Positions 53,046 to 62,617 of a DNA stretch of 64,000 bases are shown here, one piece after another. Under the pieces are notes generated by a model. That model worked only from the letters and a program-made list of their open reading frames with translations, was not told the DNA's origin and made no database searches. Origin of the DNA: Streptomyces sp. NBC_00554 (GTDB lineage Bacteria; Actinomycetota; Actinomycetes; Streptomycetales; Streptomycetaceae). Both the position numbers and the translations under genes were made by a program. The DNA is taken from the NCBI RefSeq assembly GCF_041431135.1, contig NZ_CP107799.1, positions 3,348,001 to 3,412,000 on the forward strand, in the 5' to 3' direction. Every line of letters starts with the position of its first letter. Position 1 is the stretch's first letter.

Positions 53046-54860
53046 TCACGCCGACAGTTCCTCCCGCAACGCATCCCGCAACCGAGCCGCCCGCTCGGAA
53101 ACCTCAGCGGGCCCAAGAGAAACGGCCCGGTCGGCCCACCGCTGCCCCTCCGCAAGCTCCCCCCCACGCGCATACACAAGCGCGAGCCGAAGCGCCGCCC
53201 GCCCATGCCCAGCGTCAGCCGCCCGAGCCCACCACACGGCAGCCTCCGGCTCACTCCCCTCCCGGGCGAGCAGCAGCCCGAGATTGAACGCCCCGTTCCG
53301 CGACCCGGCCTCCGCCGCCTCGCGGTACCACCGAGCCGCCTCCACCACATCGCCCCGCGCGGCGGCCAGCATCCCGACCCGCACCTGCGCCCTCCGGTGC
53401 CCCTGGGACGCCGCCCGCTCGTACCACTCCTCGCACTCGCTCTTCTCCTGCGTGGGCTCCCCCAGCTCGTGGGCGGGCGCCGGCGGCCGACGCGCGTCGA
53501 GTACGGCGGCGAGCCGGTACGCCGCCTCGGCGCTGCCGCCCCCCGCCGCGGACCGCAGATGCCGCTCGGCATCCCGCTCGTCCCCGTCCCGCAACCGCGC
53601 GATGGCCACCTGAAGCGCCGCCTCGGTGTGCCCGGCGGCCGCGGCACGCTCGTACCACCGCAGCGCCGCCGCGTCGTCGTCCTCGGTGCCCCGCCCGGCG
53701 TGCAGGATCCCGAGATTGAACGCGGCGTCCACGCTGCCGGCCTCCGCGGCCTTGGAGAACCACGGCTGGGCCCCGGCCGCGTCGCCGACCTGCAGCAGCA
53801 GGATGGCGAGCGCGTTCGCCGCCTCGCGATGACCGGCGTATGCGGCACGCCGGTACCACTGCTCGGCCTGCGCGGTTCGCCCCTGCTCGGCGCAGAGCAG
53901 CCCGAGGTTGTACGCCCCGTTCACATCACCGGCGTCCATCGCGGCCCGGTACCAACGCTCGGCGGTCTGCGTCTCGCCGCGCTCGGCGTGCAGCGCGCCC
54001 AGGGCGTTGGCCGCGTTCCCGTCGCCGTCCTGGGCGGCCCTCAGCCACCACACGGCGGCGCTGTCGGTGTCGCCGGCGTCCCGCAGCAGGAACCCGAGCG
54101 CACACGCGGCCCGAGCCTCGCCGTCCTTGGCGGACGTCAGATACCAGCGCCCCGCCTCCTTGAGCTGCCCGCGCTTCTCCAGGATCGCCCCGAGATGCAG
54201 GGCGGCACGCCGGTGCCCGCGCGCGGCGGCCTGCCGGTACCACTGCTCGGCCTCTTCACCGCCGGCGCCGATGACACCGTTGTCGGCCCTGGCCTCGCCC
54301 GAGTCCACGACCTTGCGGTCGAGGGCCCGCGCAAGCCGGTACGCGGCCTCGCGGTGCCCGCGCTCGGCGGCGGCCCGCATCCACTGTTCGGCGCCGACGT
54401 CGGCGCGGTGCTCAAGCAGGTCCGCGAGCGCGTACGCGCCCAGGGCGTGCCCCTGCTCGGCGGACTGACGCAGCCAGTACTCGGCGGCGGGCTCGTCGCC
54501 GCGCTCGCGGTGGTACCGGCCGAGCGCGTGTGCGGCAGCCGCGGAGCCCGCGACGGCGGCGATCCGCCACCATCCGGCGGCGTCCTCGGCGTACCCGCGC
54601 TGATGCAGGAGGACACCCAGATTGTTGGCTGCGGCGCGATCACCGGCTGCGGTGGCAGCACGCAGCTGCGGCTCGGCTCCGTCGAGATCACCGCGGCGCA
54701 GCAGCATCGCTCCGAGGACGCTCATCGCCTCGACGTCGCCGGCTTCCGCCGCGAGCCGCTGGCGCGCTTCCTCCACAGCCTCGCCGGTTTCGTCCCGGTC
54801 GGGAGGCTGCGCAAAACGCCCTGTATCCAACAGAGTTGCCTTGTCCCCCATAACGTCCAT
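53046..54860 (-). CDS. Sel1-like tetratricopeptide-repeat protein, 604 aa
   Basis: The protein is about 15 tandem Sel1-like repeats of 36 residues with the pattern A...LG.L....G....A..W...AA..G...A. Examples are AMSVLGAMLLRRGDLDGAEPQLRAATAAGDRAA, AAYALADLLEH, and AFNLGILHAGRGTEDDDAAALRWYERAAAAGHTEA. Sel1 proteins are scaffolds. No signal peptide, membrane helix or enzyme domain is visible. ATG 54860 or 54851 begins it. Two identical initiator tRNA genes flank the gene. Confidence 0.85.
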   Translation of the reverse strand: MDVMGDKATLLDTGRFAQPPDRDETGEAVEEARQRLAAEAGDVEAMSVLGAMLLRRGDLDGAEPQLRAATAAGDRAAANNLGVLLHQRGYAEDAAGWWRIAAVAGSAAAAHALGRYHRERGDEPAAEYWLRQSAEQGHALGAYALADLLEHRADVGAEQWMRAAAERGHREAAYRLARALDRKVVDSGEARADNGVIGAGGEEAEQWYRQAAARGHRRAALHLGAILEKRGQLKEAGRWYLTSAKDGEARAACALGFLLRDAGDTDSAAVWWLRAAQDGDGNAANALGALHAERGETQTAERWYRAAMDAGDVNGAYNLGLLCAEQGRTAQAEQWYRRAAYAGHREAANALAILLLQVGDAAGAQPWFSKAAEAGSVDAAFNLGILHAGRGTEDDDAAALRWYERAAAAGHTEAALQVAIARLRDGDERDAERHLRSAAGGGSAEAAYRLAAVLDARRPPAPAHELGEPTQEKSECEEWYERAASQGHRRAQVRVGMLAAARGDVVEAARWYREAAEAGSRNGAFNLGLLLAREGSEPEAAVWWARAADAGHGRAALRLALVYARGGELAEGQRWADRAVSLGPAEVSERAARLRDALREELSA

Positions 54861-55042
54861 CGTCGCACCACCTGCAACCTGGGTACACCTGGTATACCGC
54901 AGCCAGTGAGGTCACTTCAGCGTTTTGTCGACATGCCCACAGAGAGACAAGTCAAACACAGATTTCCCAACTCCCCCCGTTTGGAGCAGCACTTCACAGG
55001 AGTCGCCAGGTCACCGCCGAAGCCTCGCGCGTTGTCGCACAC

Positions 55043-55083
55043 GTCGAAGGCCCGGATCCTTGATCAGGATCCGGGCCTTCGAC
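55043..55083. terminator. Terminator past the second initiator tRNA
   Basis: An 18-bp stem GTCGAAGGCCCGGATCCT/AGGATCCGGGCCTTCGAC with TGATC loop lies 6 bp past the tRNA 3' end. It resembles the terminator at 52769. Confidence 0.88.
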
Positions 55084-55089
55084 TTTCAG

Positions 55090-55163
55090 TAGCGGGGACA
55101 GGATTTGAACCTGCGACCTCTGGGTTATGAGCCCAGCGAGCTACCGAGCTGCTCCACCCCGCG
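55090..55163 (-). tRNA. Initiator tRNA-Met (CAT), copy 2
   Basis: This sequence is identical over its full 74 bases to the tRNA at 52812-52885. It is on the same strand with the same terminator layout. The two genes are about 2.3 kb apart. Confidence 0.95.
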
Positions 55164-55206
55164 CTGTTGTGTTGCAACCGTACCACGGCGCGGGGTGGGC
55201 CCTGAC

Positions 55207-58161
55207 CTAGCCGCTGCTCGGGCTCGCGCTGGTGCTCGGACTCGTGCTCGGGCTGGCGCTGCTGCCGCTGCCACCACTGGTCTTGTTGGCCTTGGCCTGG
55301 GCGTCCTCGGCCCGCTGCAGCGCTTCCTCAAGATCCTTCTGCGCCGTGCCGTACGCCTCCCAGTCGCCCTTCTTGAGGGCTTCCTGGCCTTCGTCGAAGG
55401 CCTTCTGGGCGTCGTTGAGCGCTTCCTGGACCGTCGGATTGGTCGACGTCGGTGGTGGCTCGGTGGTGTCCTCGGGTGGTGGCTCGGTGGTCGAACCCTC
55501 TGTCCCCAGGACCTTGTTGAGCGCCGCGTCGAGCGTGTTCTCGAAGGCGGTCTTGCCTCCGTAGCTCACCAACACCTTGCGCAGCAGCGGGAACTTGAGT
55601 CCACCACCGCGTACGTAGACCGGCTCCACATAGAGCAGTCCTCCGTCGAGTGGCACAGTCAGCAGGTTGCCGTACTCGACTTCCGAGTCGCCGCCCTGCA
55701 GAAGTCTGATGGACTCGGCGATGGTCGGTTGGGAGTTGAACTGGCTCTGGACCTGTTTGGGCCCGTCGACGGGTTCACTCGTCGGCAGTTTCAGAATTCT
55801 GATCTTGCCGTAGTCAGGGGTGCCCGCCTCGGCGTTGACCGACATGAAGGCGCTCAGGTTGTCCCGGCCGTTCGGCGTGAGCGTCGTCGTCAGCGAGAAC
55901 GCCTGCGCCGTCTCTCCGGGCATCTCCATGCTCAGGTAGTACGGCGGCACCGCGTCGCCCGACTTGTTGGTCGGGTCGTCCGGCACCTGCCACACCTCGC
56001 TGCCGCTGAGGAAGGTGTTCGCGTCCTTCACGTGATAGCGGGTCAGCAGCTCGCGCTGGACCTTGAACAGGTCCTGCGGGTAGCGGAGATGGGCCATCAG
56101 GTCGGTCGAGATGTCGGTCTTGGGCTCGACCGTGTTCGGGAACGCCTTCATCCAGGTCTTCAGGACCGGGTCCTCGGTGTCCCACTGATAGAGCTTGACC
56201 TCGCCGGTGTACGCGTCGACGGTCGCCTTCACCGAGTTGCGGATGTAGTTGACCTGGTTCTGCTGGGCCACCACCGCACGCTGGTTGTTGGTCGCGGTCA
56301 GCGAGTCGGCCGTCGTGTCGCCCAGCGTGGTGCGGGAGGCGTACGGATAGCCGTTGGTGGTCGTGTACGCGTCGACGATCCACTGGATCTTCCCGTCGAC
56401 CACGGCCGGGTAGGCGTCGCCGTCGATGGTCAGCCAGGGGGCCACCGCCTCGACTCGGTCCTTGGGCGTGCGGTTGTAGAGGATCCGCGAACCCTCACCG
56501 ATCGCGCCCGAGTAGAGGATCTGCGGCTCGCTGAAGGCCACCGCGTACGCGGCCCGGTTTATCGGGTTCGAGAGGTTGACCCCGCTCTTGCCCGTGTAGC
56601 TGGTGGTCTTCTCGCCGTCGTCGTCCGAGTAGTCGATCTCCTTCTGGGGACCGCCGACGATCGAGTACTGCGTGGTCTTCTCGCCGTAGTAGACCCGCTG
56701 CTCGTACGTGCCGAGGTCGCCCTTGGAAGGCAGGTCGGACTCGGTGAAGAGCGGCTGGCCGCCGGAGGTCGCCGTGGTCCCCTTGGCGGCGACCACTCCG
56801 TATCCGTGCGTGTAACGGAAGTGGTCGTTGATCCAGTTGTTCTTCGGAATGCCGGCGAGGTTCAGCTCGCGCAGGCCGATGACCGTGTCCTGGTCCGTGC
56901 CGTCCGCGGTGTACCGGTCGACGTCCAGGTTGGTCGGGAACGCGTAGTAGTTCTTCATCTGCTGCAACTGCTGGAACGCCGGCGAGACGATGTTCGGGTC
57001 CAGCAGGCGGATGCTCGCCGTGGTGTCGGCGTCCTCGCGCAGTTTGGTCGTGTCCTTGGTCGCGCTCGTGCCCGCGTAGTCCGTGACCTCGGTGTCCTGG
57101 ATCCCGTAGGCCTCCCGGGTCGCCTTGAGGTTCTTCGCGACGTACGGCGCTTCCTTGGCCTGCTCGTTCGGCTGGACCTGGAACTTCTGAACGATCGCCG
57201 GGTACAGGCCGCCGATGAGGATCGCGGAGAGCACCATCAGACCGAAGCCGATGACGGGCAGCTGCCAGGTGCGCCGCCACAGGGTGGCGAAGAACAGCAC
57301 CGCGCAGATGACGGCGATGCAGAACAGGATCGTCTTGGCCGGCAGATACGCGTGGGCGTCGACGTACCTGAGACCCGTCCAGTTGTCGGTCGCCTTGAAG
57401 TCACTGGACTTCACAGCGAGTCCGTACCGGTCGAGCCAGTAGGCGACCGCCTTCAGCGCGACGAAGAGGCCCAGCAGCACCGAGAGATGCCCCGTGGCGG
57501 CGGCCGTGGCACGCGCCCCCGGGCTGGTGACGCGCAGCCCCCCGTAGAGGTAGTGCGTGAGCGCGGCGGCGATCAGCGAGAGCACGATGGCGGCGAAGCC
57601 GAAGCCGAGCAGGAAGCGGTACCAGGGCAGGTCGAAGGTGTAGAAGGAGATGTCGAGGCCGAACTGGGGGTCCTTCTGGTTGAAGGGAACCCCGTTCACC
57701 CACATCAGCCAGGTGCGCCACTGGCCCGAGGCGGACGCGCCGGCGATCAGCCCCACCAGGGACGTGATGCCGAACAGCAGCCACCTCTTGTACGGCGCGA
57801 TCCCCATCCGGTACCGGTCGAGGCTCTGCTGCTCCATCGACATGGCACTCAGCGGCGGGCGCAGCCGGTGCGCCAGCCAGATGTTCACACCGACCGAGGC
57901 CGCCATGAGGAGACCGAAGACGAAGAAGAGTCCGATCTTGGTCCACAGCGTGGTCGTGAACACGGACGAGTAATGAACCGATCGGTACCAGAGCCAGTCC
58001 GTCCAGAACCCCGCGAACATGACGAAGGCCATGGCCAGTGCGGCCAGCACGCCCAGTGTCATGAGCAGGGTCCGGACACGCCGGGACGGTCGGCCCACTC
58101 TGATCCGTGGCCCCGTCGGGCCTCCGCCGCGGTCCGGCATCTGGAAAGCCAAGGTGCGCAC
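55207..58161 (-). CDS. UPF0182-family large membrane protein, 984 aa
   Basis: The protein has seven helices in residues about 30-330 ([46 protein letters not shown] and others). A large extracytoplasmic domain of about 550 residues follows, rich in [20 protein letters not shown] and [17 protein letters not shown] motifs. The C-terminal tail is Pro/Thr/Ser-rich with a coiled-coil [37 protein letters not shown]0182 is widespread in actinobacteria, with no established activity. GTG 58161 or ATG 58140 is the start. Confidence 0.88.
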   Translation of the reverse strand: MRTLAFQMPDRGGGPTGPRIRVGRPSRRVRTLLMTLGVLAALAMAFVMFAGFWTDWLWYRSVHYSSVFTTTLWTKIGLFFVFGLLMAASVGVNIWLAHRLRPPLSAMSMEQQSLDRYRMGIAPYKRWLLFGITSLVGLIAGASASGQWRTWLMWVNGVPFNQKDPQFGLDISFYTFDLPWYRFLLGFGFAAIVLSLIAAALTHYLYGGLRVTSPGARATAAATGHLSVLLGLFVALKAVAYWLDRYGLAVKSSDFKATDNWTGLRYVDAHAYLPAKTILFCIAVICAVLFFATLWRRTWQLPVIGFGLMVLSAILIGGLYPAIVQKFQVQPNEQAKEAPYVAKNLKATREAYGIQDTEVTDYAGTSATKDTTKLREDADTTASIRLLDPNIVSPAFQQLQQMKNYYAFPTNLDVDRYTADGTDQDTVIGLRELNLAGIPKNNWINDHFRYTHGYGVVAAKGTTATSGGQPLFTESDLPSKGDLGTYEQRVYYGEKTTQYSIVGGPQKEIDYSDDDGEKTTSYTGKSGVNLSNPINRAAYAVAFSEPQILYSGAIGEGSRILYNRTPKDRVEAVAPWLTIDGDAYPAVVDGKIQWIVDAYTTTNGYPYASRTTLGDTTADSLTATNNQRAVVAQQNQVNYIRNSVKATVDAYTGEVKLYQWDTEDPVLKTWMKAFPNTVEPKTDISTDLMAHLRYPQDLFKVQRELLTRYHVKDANTFLSGSEVWQVPDDPTNKSGDAVPPYYLSMEMPGETAQAFSLTTTLTPNGRDNLSAFMSVNAEAGTPDYGKIRILKLPTSEPVDGPKQVQSQFNSQPTIAESIRLLQGGDSEVEYGNLLTVPLDGGLLYVEPVYVRGGGLKFPLLRKVLVSYGGKTAFENTLDAALNKVLGTEGSTTEPPPEDTTEPPPTSTNPTVQEALNDAQKAFDEGQEALKKGDWEAYGTAQKDLEEALQRAEDAQAKANKTSGGSGSSASPSTSPSTSASPSSG

Positions 58162-58304
58162 CTCGAAGTTCGCTGTTGGTCCGTCAGGTCCCCGTCATCG
58201 TGGACCATTCGTCAGGCTCCGTGATCGTGGGGCCTCATCTATGCAACTTACTCACGCTTTACTCGGTTCCCGTTTCCGGGTACTAACGAGGCAGGATTGT
58301 GACC

Positions 58305-58847
58305 ATGTCCAACACTCCCATGGCAGCGAGCCCGCTCACCCGGGCCGTACTCGAGATCGACGAGTACGCCTCCGGCCTCGGCTGGGACCAGCCCGCTCGC
58401 CTCTTCGCCCTCGTAGACACCGCACGGCTGCGGACCCAGGAACCCGGCCTCGCGGCCCAGCTCGGCCTGCAGGACGAGCCGGAGACCACCGGTCTCACCC
58501 CCATCGAGCAGGACGAGGTCCCTGCCGACAAGCCGCTGGACGAGTTCCTCGGCACCATCGCCTGGCCGGACGCCGTGGTCGGCTGCGCGCTCACCGTGGA
58601 GCGGCTGATGCTGCCGCCGTCCGCCGAGGCCTCCGTCCCGGAGGGCCTCAGCCAGAAGAAGCTCACGAAGTGGGTCGCCGAGCACCCGGACCGTCAGGAG
58701 GTACGCATGACGGTCGGCGTGCTCCGCGACGGCACCCGCGACTCCGCGCTGCGCCTGCGCGAGAAGGACGCTCCGACGGAAGTGCTCACGGGTTCGGGCC
58801 TGGTGCCGGGACTGGCGGAGGCGCTGTCGGCGACGTTCGCGGACTAG
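58305..58847 (+). CDS. PPA1309-family protein
   Basis: This 180-residue protein has MSNTPMAASPLTRAVLEIDEYASGLGWDQPARLFALVDTARL and later DEFLGTIAWPDAVVGCALTVERLMLPP and VRMTVGVLRDGTRDSALRL, which match the PPA1309 family of actinobacterial unknowns. It is soluble, acidic, and has a single Cys. GTG 58299 adds two codons; AGGCAGG precedes both. It is divergent from UPF0182. Confidence 0.8.
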   Translation: MSNTPMAASPLTRAVLEIDEYASGLGWDQPARLFALVDTARLRTQEPGLAAQLGLQDEPETTGLTPIEQDEVPADKPLDEFLGTIAWPDAVVGCALTVERLMLPPSAEASVPEGLSQKKLTKWVAEHPDRQEVRMTVGVLRDGTRDSALRLREKDAPTEVLTGSGLVPGLAEALSATFAD

Positions 58848-58867
58848 TACTCCGGATCAGCCGGTGA

Positions 58868-59962
58868 CTATTTGGTGCTGCACTTCGGCAGGTCGGAAGT
58901 CTTGCCGGAGCTGATGTCCTTGAGGGCGCTCATCGCGTCGTCCATGGTGTTGACCTTGACGAGCTTGAGCCCCTCGGGGGTGTCCTTCGCGGCGGCCGCG
59001 CAGTTGTCCGCGGGCGTCAGGAAGTACTGGGCGCCCTTCTCCCGCGCGCCGACGGTCTTCATCTCGATGCCGCCGATCGGGCCGACCTTGCCGGCGTCGT
59101 CGATGGTGCCGGTGCCGGCCACGAACTTGCCGCCGGTGAGGTTGCCCGGGGTGAGCTTGTCCACGATGCCGAGCGCGAACATCAGTCCCGCGCTCGGTCC
59201 GCCGACGTCGGCGAGCTTGATGTCGATGGTGAACGGGAAGGTGTGGTCGGTCCCGGCGGAGATGCCGACGATGGCACGCTCCTCACCGTCGTCGTCGGAC
59301 TTCTTGGTGGTGATCGTGATGTCCTCGGTCTCGGTCGCCGTCTTGTTCTCCTTCTCGGCGGCGGCCTGGGCCTTGGCGGGCACGATGGTGAAGACGACCT
59401 TCTCGCCCGGCTTGTGCTTGGTGACCAGGTCCGCGACGTCGCCGGGTGCCTTCACCGCCGTACCGTCGACGGCCTTGATCACGTCTCCGGCGTGCAGCTC
59501 GCCCTCGGCCGGGGAGTCCTTGACGACCGTGGAGACGATCACCCAGGACTGCACCGGGATCTTCAGCTCCTTGAGGGCCGCGACCTTGGCGCTCTCCTGG
59601 GACTGGCTGAACTCCTCGGCGTTCTCCTGCGTCGACTGCTCCTCCGTCTTTCCGTCGGGGTAGAGCGTGTCGTGCGGGACCACCTTGTTGTCGTGCGCCA
59701 GCCAGCCGTAGACCGCTTCCACGAGGTTCATGTTGTAGTCGGCGCTGGTGACCCGGACGGTCGTCATATTGAGATTCCCGGTGGCCGGGTAGGTCTTGTG
59801 CCCGGTGATCTGCAGCACCGGCTCGCCGTCGTGATCGCCCAGCGTGTTCACGGTCGGGCCCGGCGACATCTCCGAGTACGGCACTTTGATGAACACTCCC
59901 GCGCAGAGGAGCGCGATCAGGATCAGGGTGGAGGCGAGCATCGTCGCGGTGCGGCGTGGCAT
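58868..59962 (-). CDS. PDZ and Lon-like (S16) membrane protease, YlbL family
   Basis: The protein is 364 residues. An N-terminal helix LASTLILIALLCAGVFIKVPY anchors it outside the cytoplasm. A PDZ-like domain at about 140-210 has VVKDSPAEGELHAGDVIKAVDGTAV. A Lon-type protease domain follows with catalytic Ser in LADVGGPSAGLMFALGIVD and Lys in VGPIGGIEMKTVGA, a Ser-Lys dyad. Such proteases process or clear secreted and membrane proteins. Its stop is 20 bp from the stop of the convergent PPA1309 gene. Confidence 0.9.
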   Translation of the reverse strand: MPRRTATMLASTLILIALLCAGVFIKVPYSEMSPGPTVNTLGDHDGEPVLQITGHKTYPATGNLNMTTVRVTSADYNMNLVEAVYGWLAHDNKVVPHDTLYPDGKTEEQSTQENAEEFSQSQESAKVAALKELKIPVQSWVIVSTVVKDSPAEGELHAGDVIKAVDGTAVKAPGDVADLVTKHKPGEKVVFTIVPAKAQAAAEKENKTATETEDITITTKKSDDDGEERAIVGISAGTDHTFPFTIDIKLADVGGPSAGLMFALGIVDKLTPGNLTGGKFVAGTGTIDDAGKVGPIGGIEMKTVGAREKGAQYFLTPADNCAAAAKDTPEGLKLVKVNTMDDAMSALKDISSGKTSDLPKCSTK

Positions 59963-60048
59963 GCCACGACATTACGGGACGGTGCTGTCAACGCACCGTC
60001 GGGGCCGTCCGTACGGGGCCCTGTCCTCGGCCTGTGAGCCTCTGGGCG

Positions 60049-60288
60049 TCAGACGGCGTCGGAAGCGGACTTCTCCAGGGCCACGGAACGCTTCGCGACT
60101 CCAGGCCTCTGCACATCCTCGTACCGGTCCACGGCCTCGGGCCTTTCCATGGCCGCGCGGAAACGCGCGTAGCCGTCGAGCTCGATGCCGTCTCCCGCGG
60201 TCTTGCGGTTCCGGCTGGCCCAACTACCCCACAGTCCGGCACCGATCGCAGCCAAAAGCGGAATCAGCAACCAGGCGAGCGCCGCCAT
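60049..60288 (-). CDS. Small membrane-anchored protein, 79 aa
   Basis: One helix LAWLLIPLLAAIGAGLWGSWA at residues 4-24 is followed by a charged tail NRKTAGDGIELDGYARFRAAMERPEAVDRYEDVQR. This layout is a frequent unnamed Streptomyces protein. It lies between moaE and the YlbL-type protease on the same strand. Function unknown. Confidence 0.75.
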   Translation of the reverse strand: MAALAWLLIPLLAAIGAGLWGSWASRNRKTAGDGIELDGYARFRAAMERPEAVDRYEDVQRPGVAKRSVALEKSASDAV

Positions 60289-60425
60289 GCCGACCTCCCA
60301 ACCCCATGAGCGACCGCAACTGACTGATCAGCAGATTAACCATCAGCAGTGTCAACGCTCACGCCAGGGGGGCGGTTACGCAACCGGAGGGCGGAAGGGG
60401 GCCAGGCGGACGATCGGGTCGGCCC

Positions 60426-60887
60426 TCAGCAGGCCCCCACCCACTCCTCCGTACCGTCCGAGAACTTCTGATGCTTCCAGATCGGCACTTCGTGCTTCAG
60501 GTCGTCGATGAGCTTTCGGCACGCCTCGAACGCCTCACCCCGATGCGGGCACGACACGGCGACGACGACAGCGAGATCCCCGACACTCAGATCCCCGATC
60601 CGGTGAACAGCGGCCAGCGCACGCACCGGGTACTCGGCGACCACCTTCTCGGCGACCCGCCGCATCTCCGCCTCGGCACTGGGGTGACACGAATACCCCA
60701 GCTCATCGACGTCGGCACCCCCGTCATGATTCCGCACCGTCCCCACGAACAGCGCCGTCCCCCCGGCGGCGTCGTCCCCCACGGCCCGAAAGACCTCATC
60801 GAGAGACAACGGCTCCTCACGAACCGCGATCAGCCGAATAGGATCCTGCGCGCCCTGCTCACCGGGATGGTCAAAGGTAGGTGCCAT
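60426..60887 (-). CDS. moaE: Molybdopterin synthase catalytic subunit MoaE
   Basis: This 153-residue enzyme inserts two sulfurs from MoaD into precursor Z to give molybdopterin. Conserved stretches are GTALFVGTVRNHDGG, HRIGDLSVGDLAVVVAVSCPHRGEAFEACRKLIDDLK and VPIWKHQKFSDGTEEWVGAC, with the substrate-binding Lys residues. The start is ATG 60887 (MAPTFDHPGEQG). No moaD is adjacent. It stands alone between repeats and the 79-residue protein. Confidence 0.93.
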   Translation of the reverse strand: MAPTFDHPGEQGAQDPIRLIAVREEPLSLDEVFRAVGDDAAGGTALFVGTVRNHDGGADVDELGYSCHPSAEAEMRRVAEKVVAEYPVRALAAVHRIGDLSVGDLAVVVAVSCPHRGEAFEACRKLIDDLKHEVPIWKHQKFSDGTEEWVGAC

Positions 60888-61312
60888 AACCCCATCGTGC
60901 CGCACCCCACCGACACCACGGAATACCGTTTTCACCCGGCACAGGGCATACCCCTTTGGAGGAGCCTCCGACATTCCAGCCCGTCCGGCGCGTGAGGACG
61001 AGCCCATACCGTCCCGATCCCCCACCCACCCGTCCGAGCTGGGGCTTCAGCCCGTCCGGCGCGTGAGGACGAGCCCATACCGTCCCGACCCCCCACCCAC
61101 CCGTGGGGGCGGTGATTTCAGCCCGTCCGGCGTTTGAGGACGAGCCCTTCGGGCGACCGGGGGTCTGGGGGCGGAGCCCCCAGATACGGGACGGGTAGGG
61201 GCGGAGGGGGCGAAAACACGCCTCTACGCCAGCACGGGCGCCGGGTGCCGGTCACACACACGGGACGTCAGGCGCGCGGGCGCCGCGAACCCACAAAGCC
61301 CCGCCCCGCCAC
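60888..61312. repeat. 425-bp repeat-filled gap including a 71-bp tandem repeat
   Basis: CAGCCCGTCCGGCG starts at 60977, 61048 and 61119, exactly 71 bp apart. The first two units are nearly identical; the third (GTTTGAGGACGAGC) matches the dispersed element. A hairpin CTGGGGGC-GGA-GCCCCCAG at 61165-61183 resembles that at 27794. No gene is supported. Confidence 0.85.
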
Positions 61313-62425
61313 TCAAATCCGCCGCCGAGCCTTCCGCGCCCGCCGCACCACCGCAGCCGCCCCCAACAGCGCAACCGTCGCCCCCGCGGCCCCCGCCGCA
61401 GTCGCATCCTTGCGCCCAAGCCGCCGCCCGACCACGGTGTGCCGCCCCGCGACCTCCTCCAGCAGCTCCGCGAGGACCTCCTCGTTGGTCCACTGGGGCC
61501 GCCACCCGGCGTCATGCAGCCGGCTCCCGCTCACGACCCAGGGATACATCGTGTACGCCAGATCGCCGGCAGGCGAAGGAGTGAGCCCGATCCGGTGCAG
61601 CCGAGCAGCCGCCCCAAGAGCGACCGCGGACGGCAGCTCCATCCGCCGGATCCCGCTCAGCTCCTCGACCTCCTCCTGCTCCAGCCACCCGTCGCACCCG
61701 ACGGCCAGCTCGCCCTCGACCTTCTCCACGACGGCGTACTCCAGAGCGCTGCACAGGTCCTCGACGTGACAGAACTGCCACGCGGGCCGCGACCCCGCCA
61801 CCACAAGCAGCCGCGGCGACTCGAAGTACCTGGTCAGAGCCGTATCGGTGCCGCCGACCAGCACAGCGGGCCGTACGACGGTGACATTGAGTCCCGGATG
61901 CGCGCGCGGCGCCCGCCGGGCGAGCCGCTCGATCTCCAGCAGGTCACCCACGCCCGTGGCCTCGGCCGTCGCCCGCAATTCGGCGTCTTCGGAGAGGGGC
62001 AGTTCGTTGTCCGGCAGTGCTCCGTAGACCATCGCGGAGGTACACAGCACGACCCGGTGCACCCCGGCCGCGGCGGCAGCCGTGAGCACGGTCTGCGTCC
62101 CCCGGACGTTGTACGCCGTCCGCGCCGCCGCGTCCGACTCGAGATCGAGGTCGAGCGCGAGGTGTACGACGACGTCCGCGCCGCGCAGTTTCTCGGCGAT
62201 CACCGGGTCGCGGACGTCGAGGATGTGCCACTGGGCGGCGGCGCACTCGCCGCGCCGCTCGTCGATGGCGATGACCTGCTTGATCTCCTCGCTGGCGGCG
62301 AGCCGCTCGGTGAGCAGCGCGCCCACGCCGGACGCGGCGCCGGTGACCGCGACGACGGGCCCGCGCGCGGGCGGGCTGGTTGAGTGGTTTCGCGCTGCGC
62401 GAACCTGCGGATCTGGGGAACTCAC
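61313..62425 (-). CDS. Atypical extended SDR (NAD-dependent epimerase-like) with C-terminal anchor
   Basis: The protein is 370 residues from GTG 62425. The N-terminal Rossmann motif is VAVTGAASGVGALLTERLA, with DVRDP and VVVHLALDLDLE following. In place of the catalytic YxxxK it has LLEIERLAR, so normal dehydrogenase chemistry is doubtful. The C-terminus has ATAAGAAGATVALLGAAAVV followed by a basic RRARKARRRI, a likely tail anchor. GGAGACGCCCG before the GTG is the ribosome site. It is divergent from a zinc metalloprotease. Confidence 0.82.
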   Translation of the reverse strand: MSSPDPQVRAARNHSTSPPARGPVVAVTGAASGVGALLTERLAASEEIKQVIAIDERRGECAAAQWHILDVRDPVIAEKLRGADVVVHLALDLDLESDAAARTAYNVRGTQTVLTAAAAAGVHRVVLCTSAMVYGALPDNELPLSEDAELRATAEATGVGDLLEIERLARRAPRAHPGLNVTVVRPAVLVGGTDTALTRYFESPRLLVVAGSRPAWQFCHVEDLCSALEYAVVEKVEGELAVGCDGWLEQEEVEELSGIRRMELPSAVALGAAARLHRIGLTPSPAGDLAYTMYPWVVSGSRLHDAGWRPQWTNEEVLAELLEEVAGRHTVVGRRLGRKDATAAGAAGATVALLGAAAVVRRARKARRRI

Positions 62426-62617
62426 CGGGCGTCTCCAGCGGTTGTCTTCAGTAACGGACGCGCGTGACGCGTGCGTACCAGGTGGCATCCATCCTGCCGC
62501 AGGCCAAGAGTCGGCGAAGCACCGAGGCCCGATCGGGCTGGGGTGTCTACGCTGGGTGGTGTTGTCGGGCAAGCCGCCGTCGGGAAGAACCGGCGGCCTT
62601 ACCAGCCGAGGAATCCC

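Noticed and set aside
55105..58224. Plus-strand open frame of about 1039 codons
   Set aside because: It is fully antisense to the UPF0182 gene, with Arg/Val/Gly-rich composition from GC bias and no family motifs.
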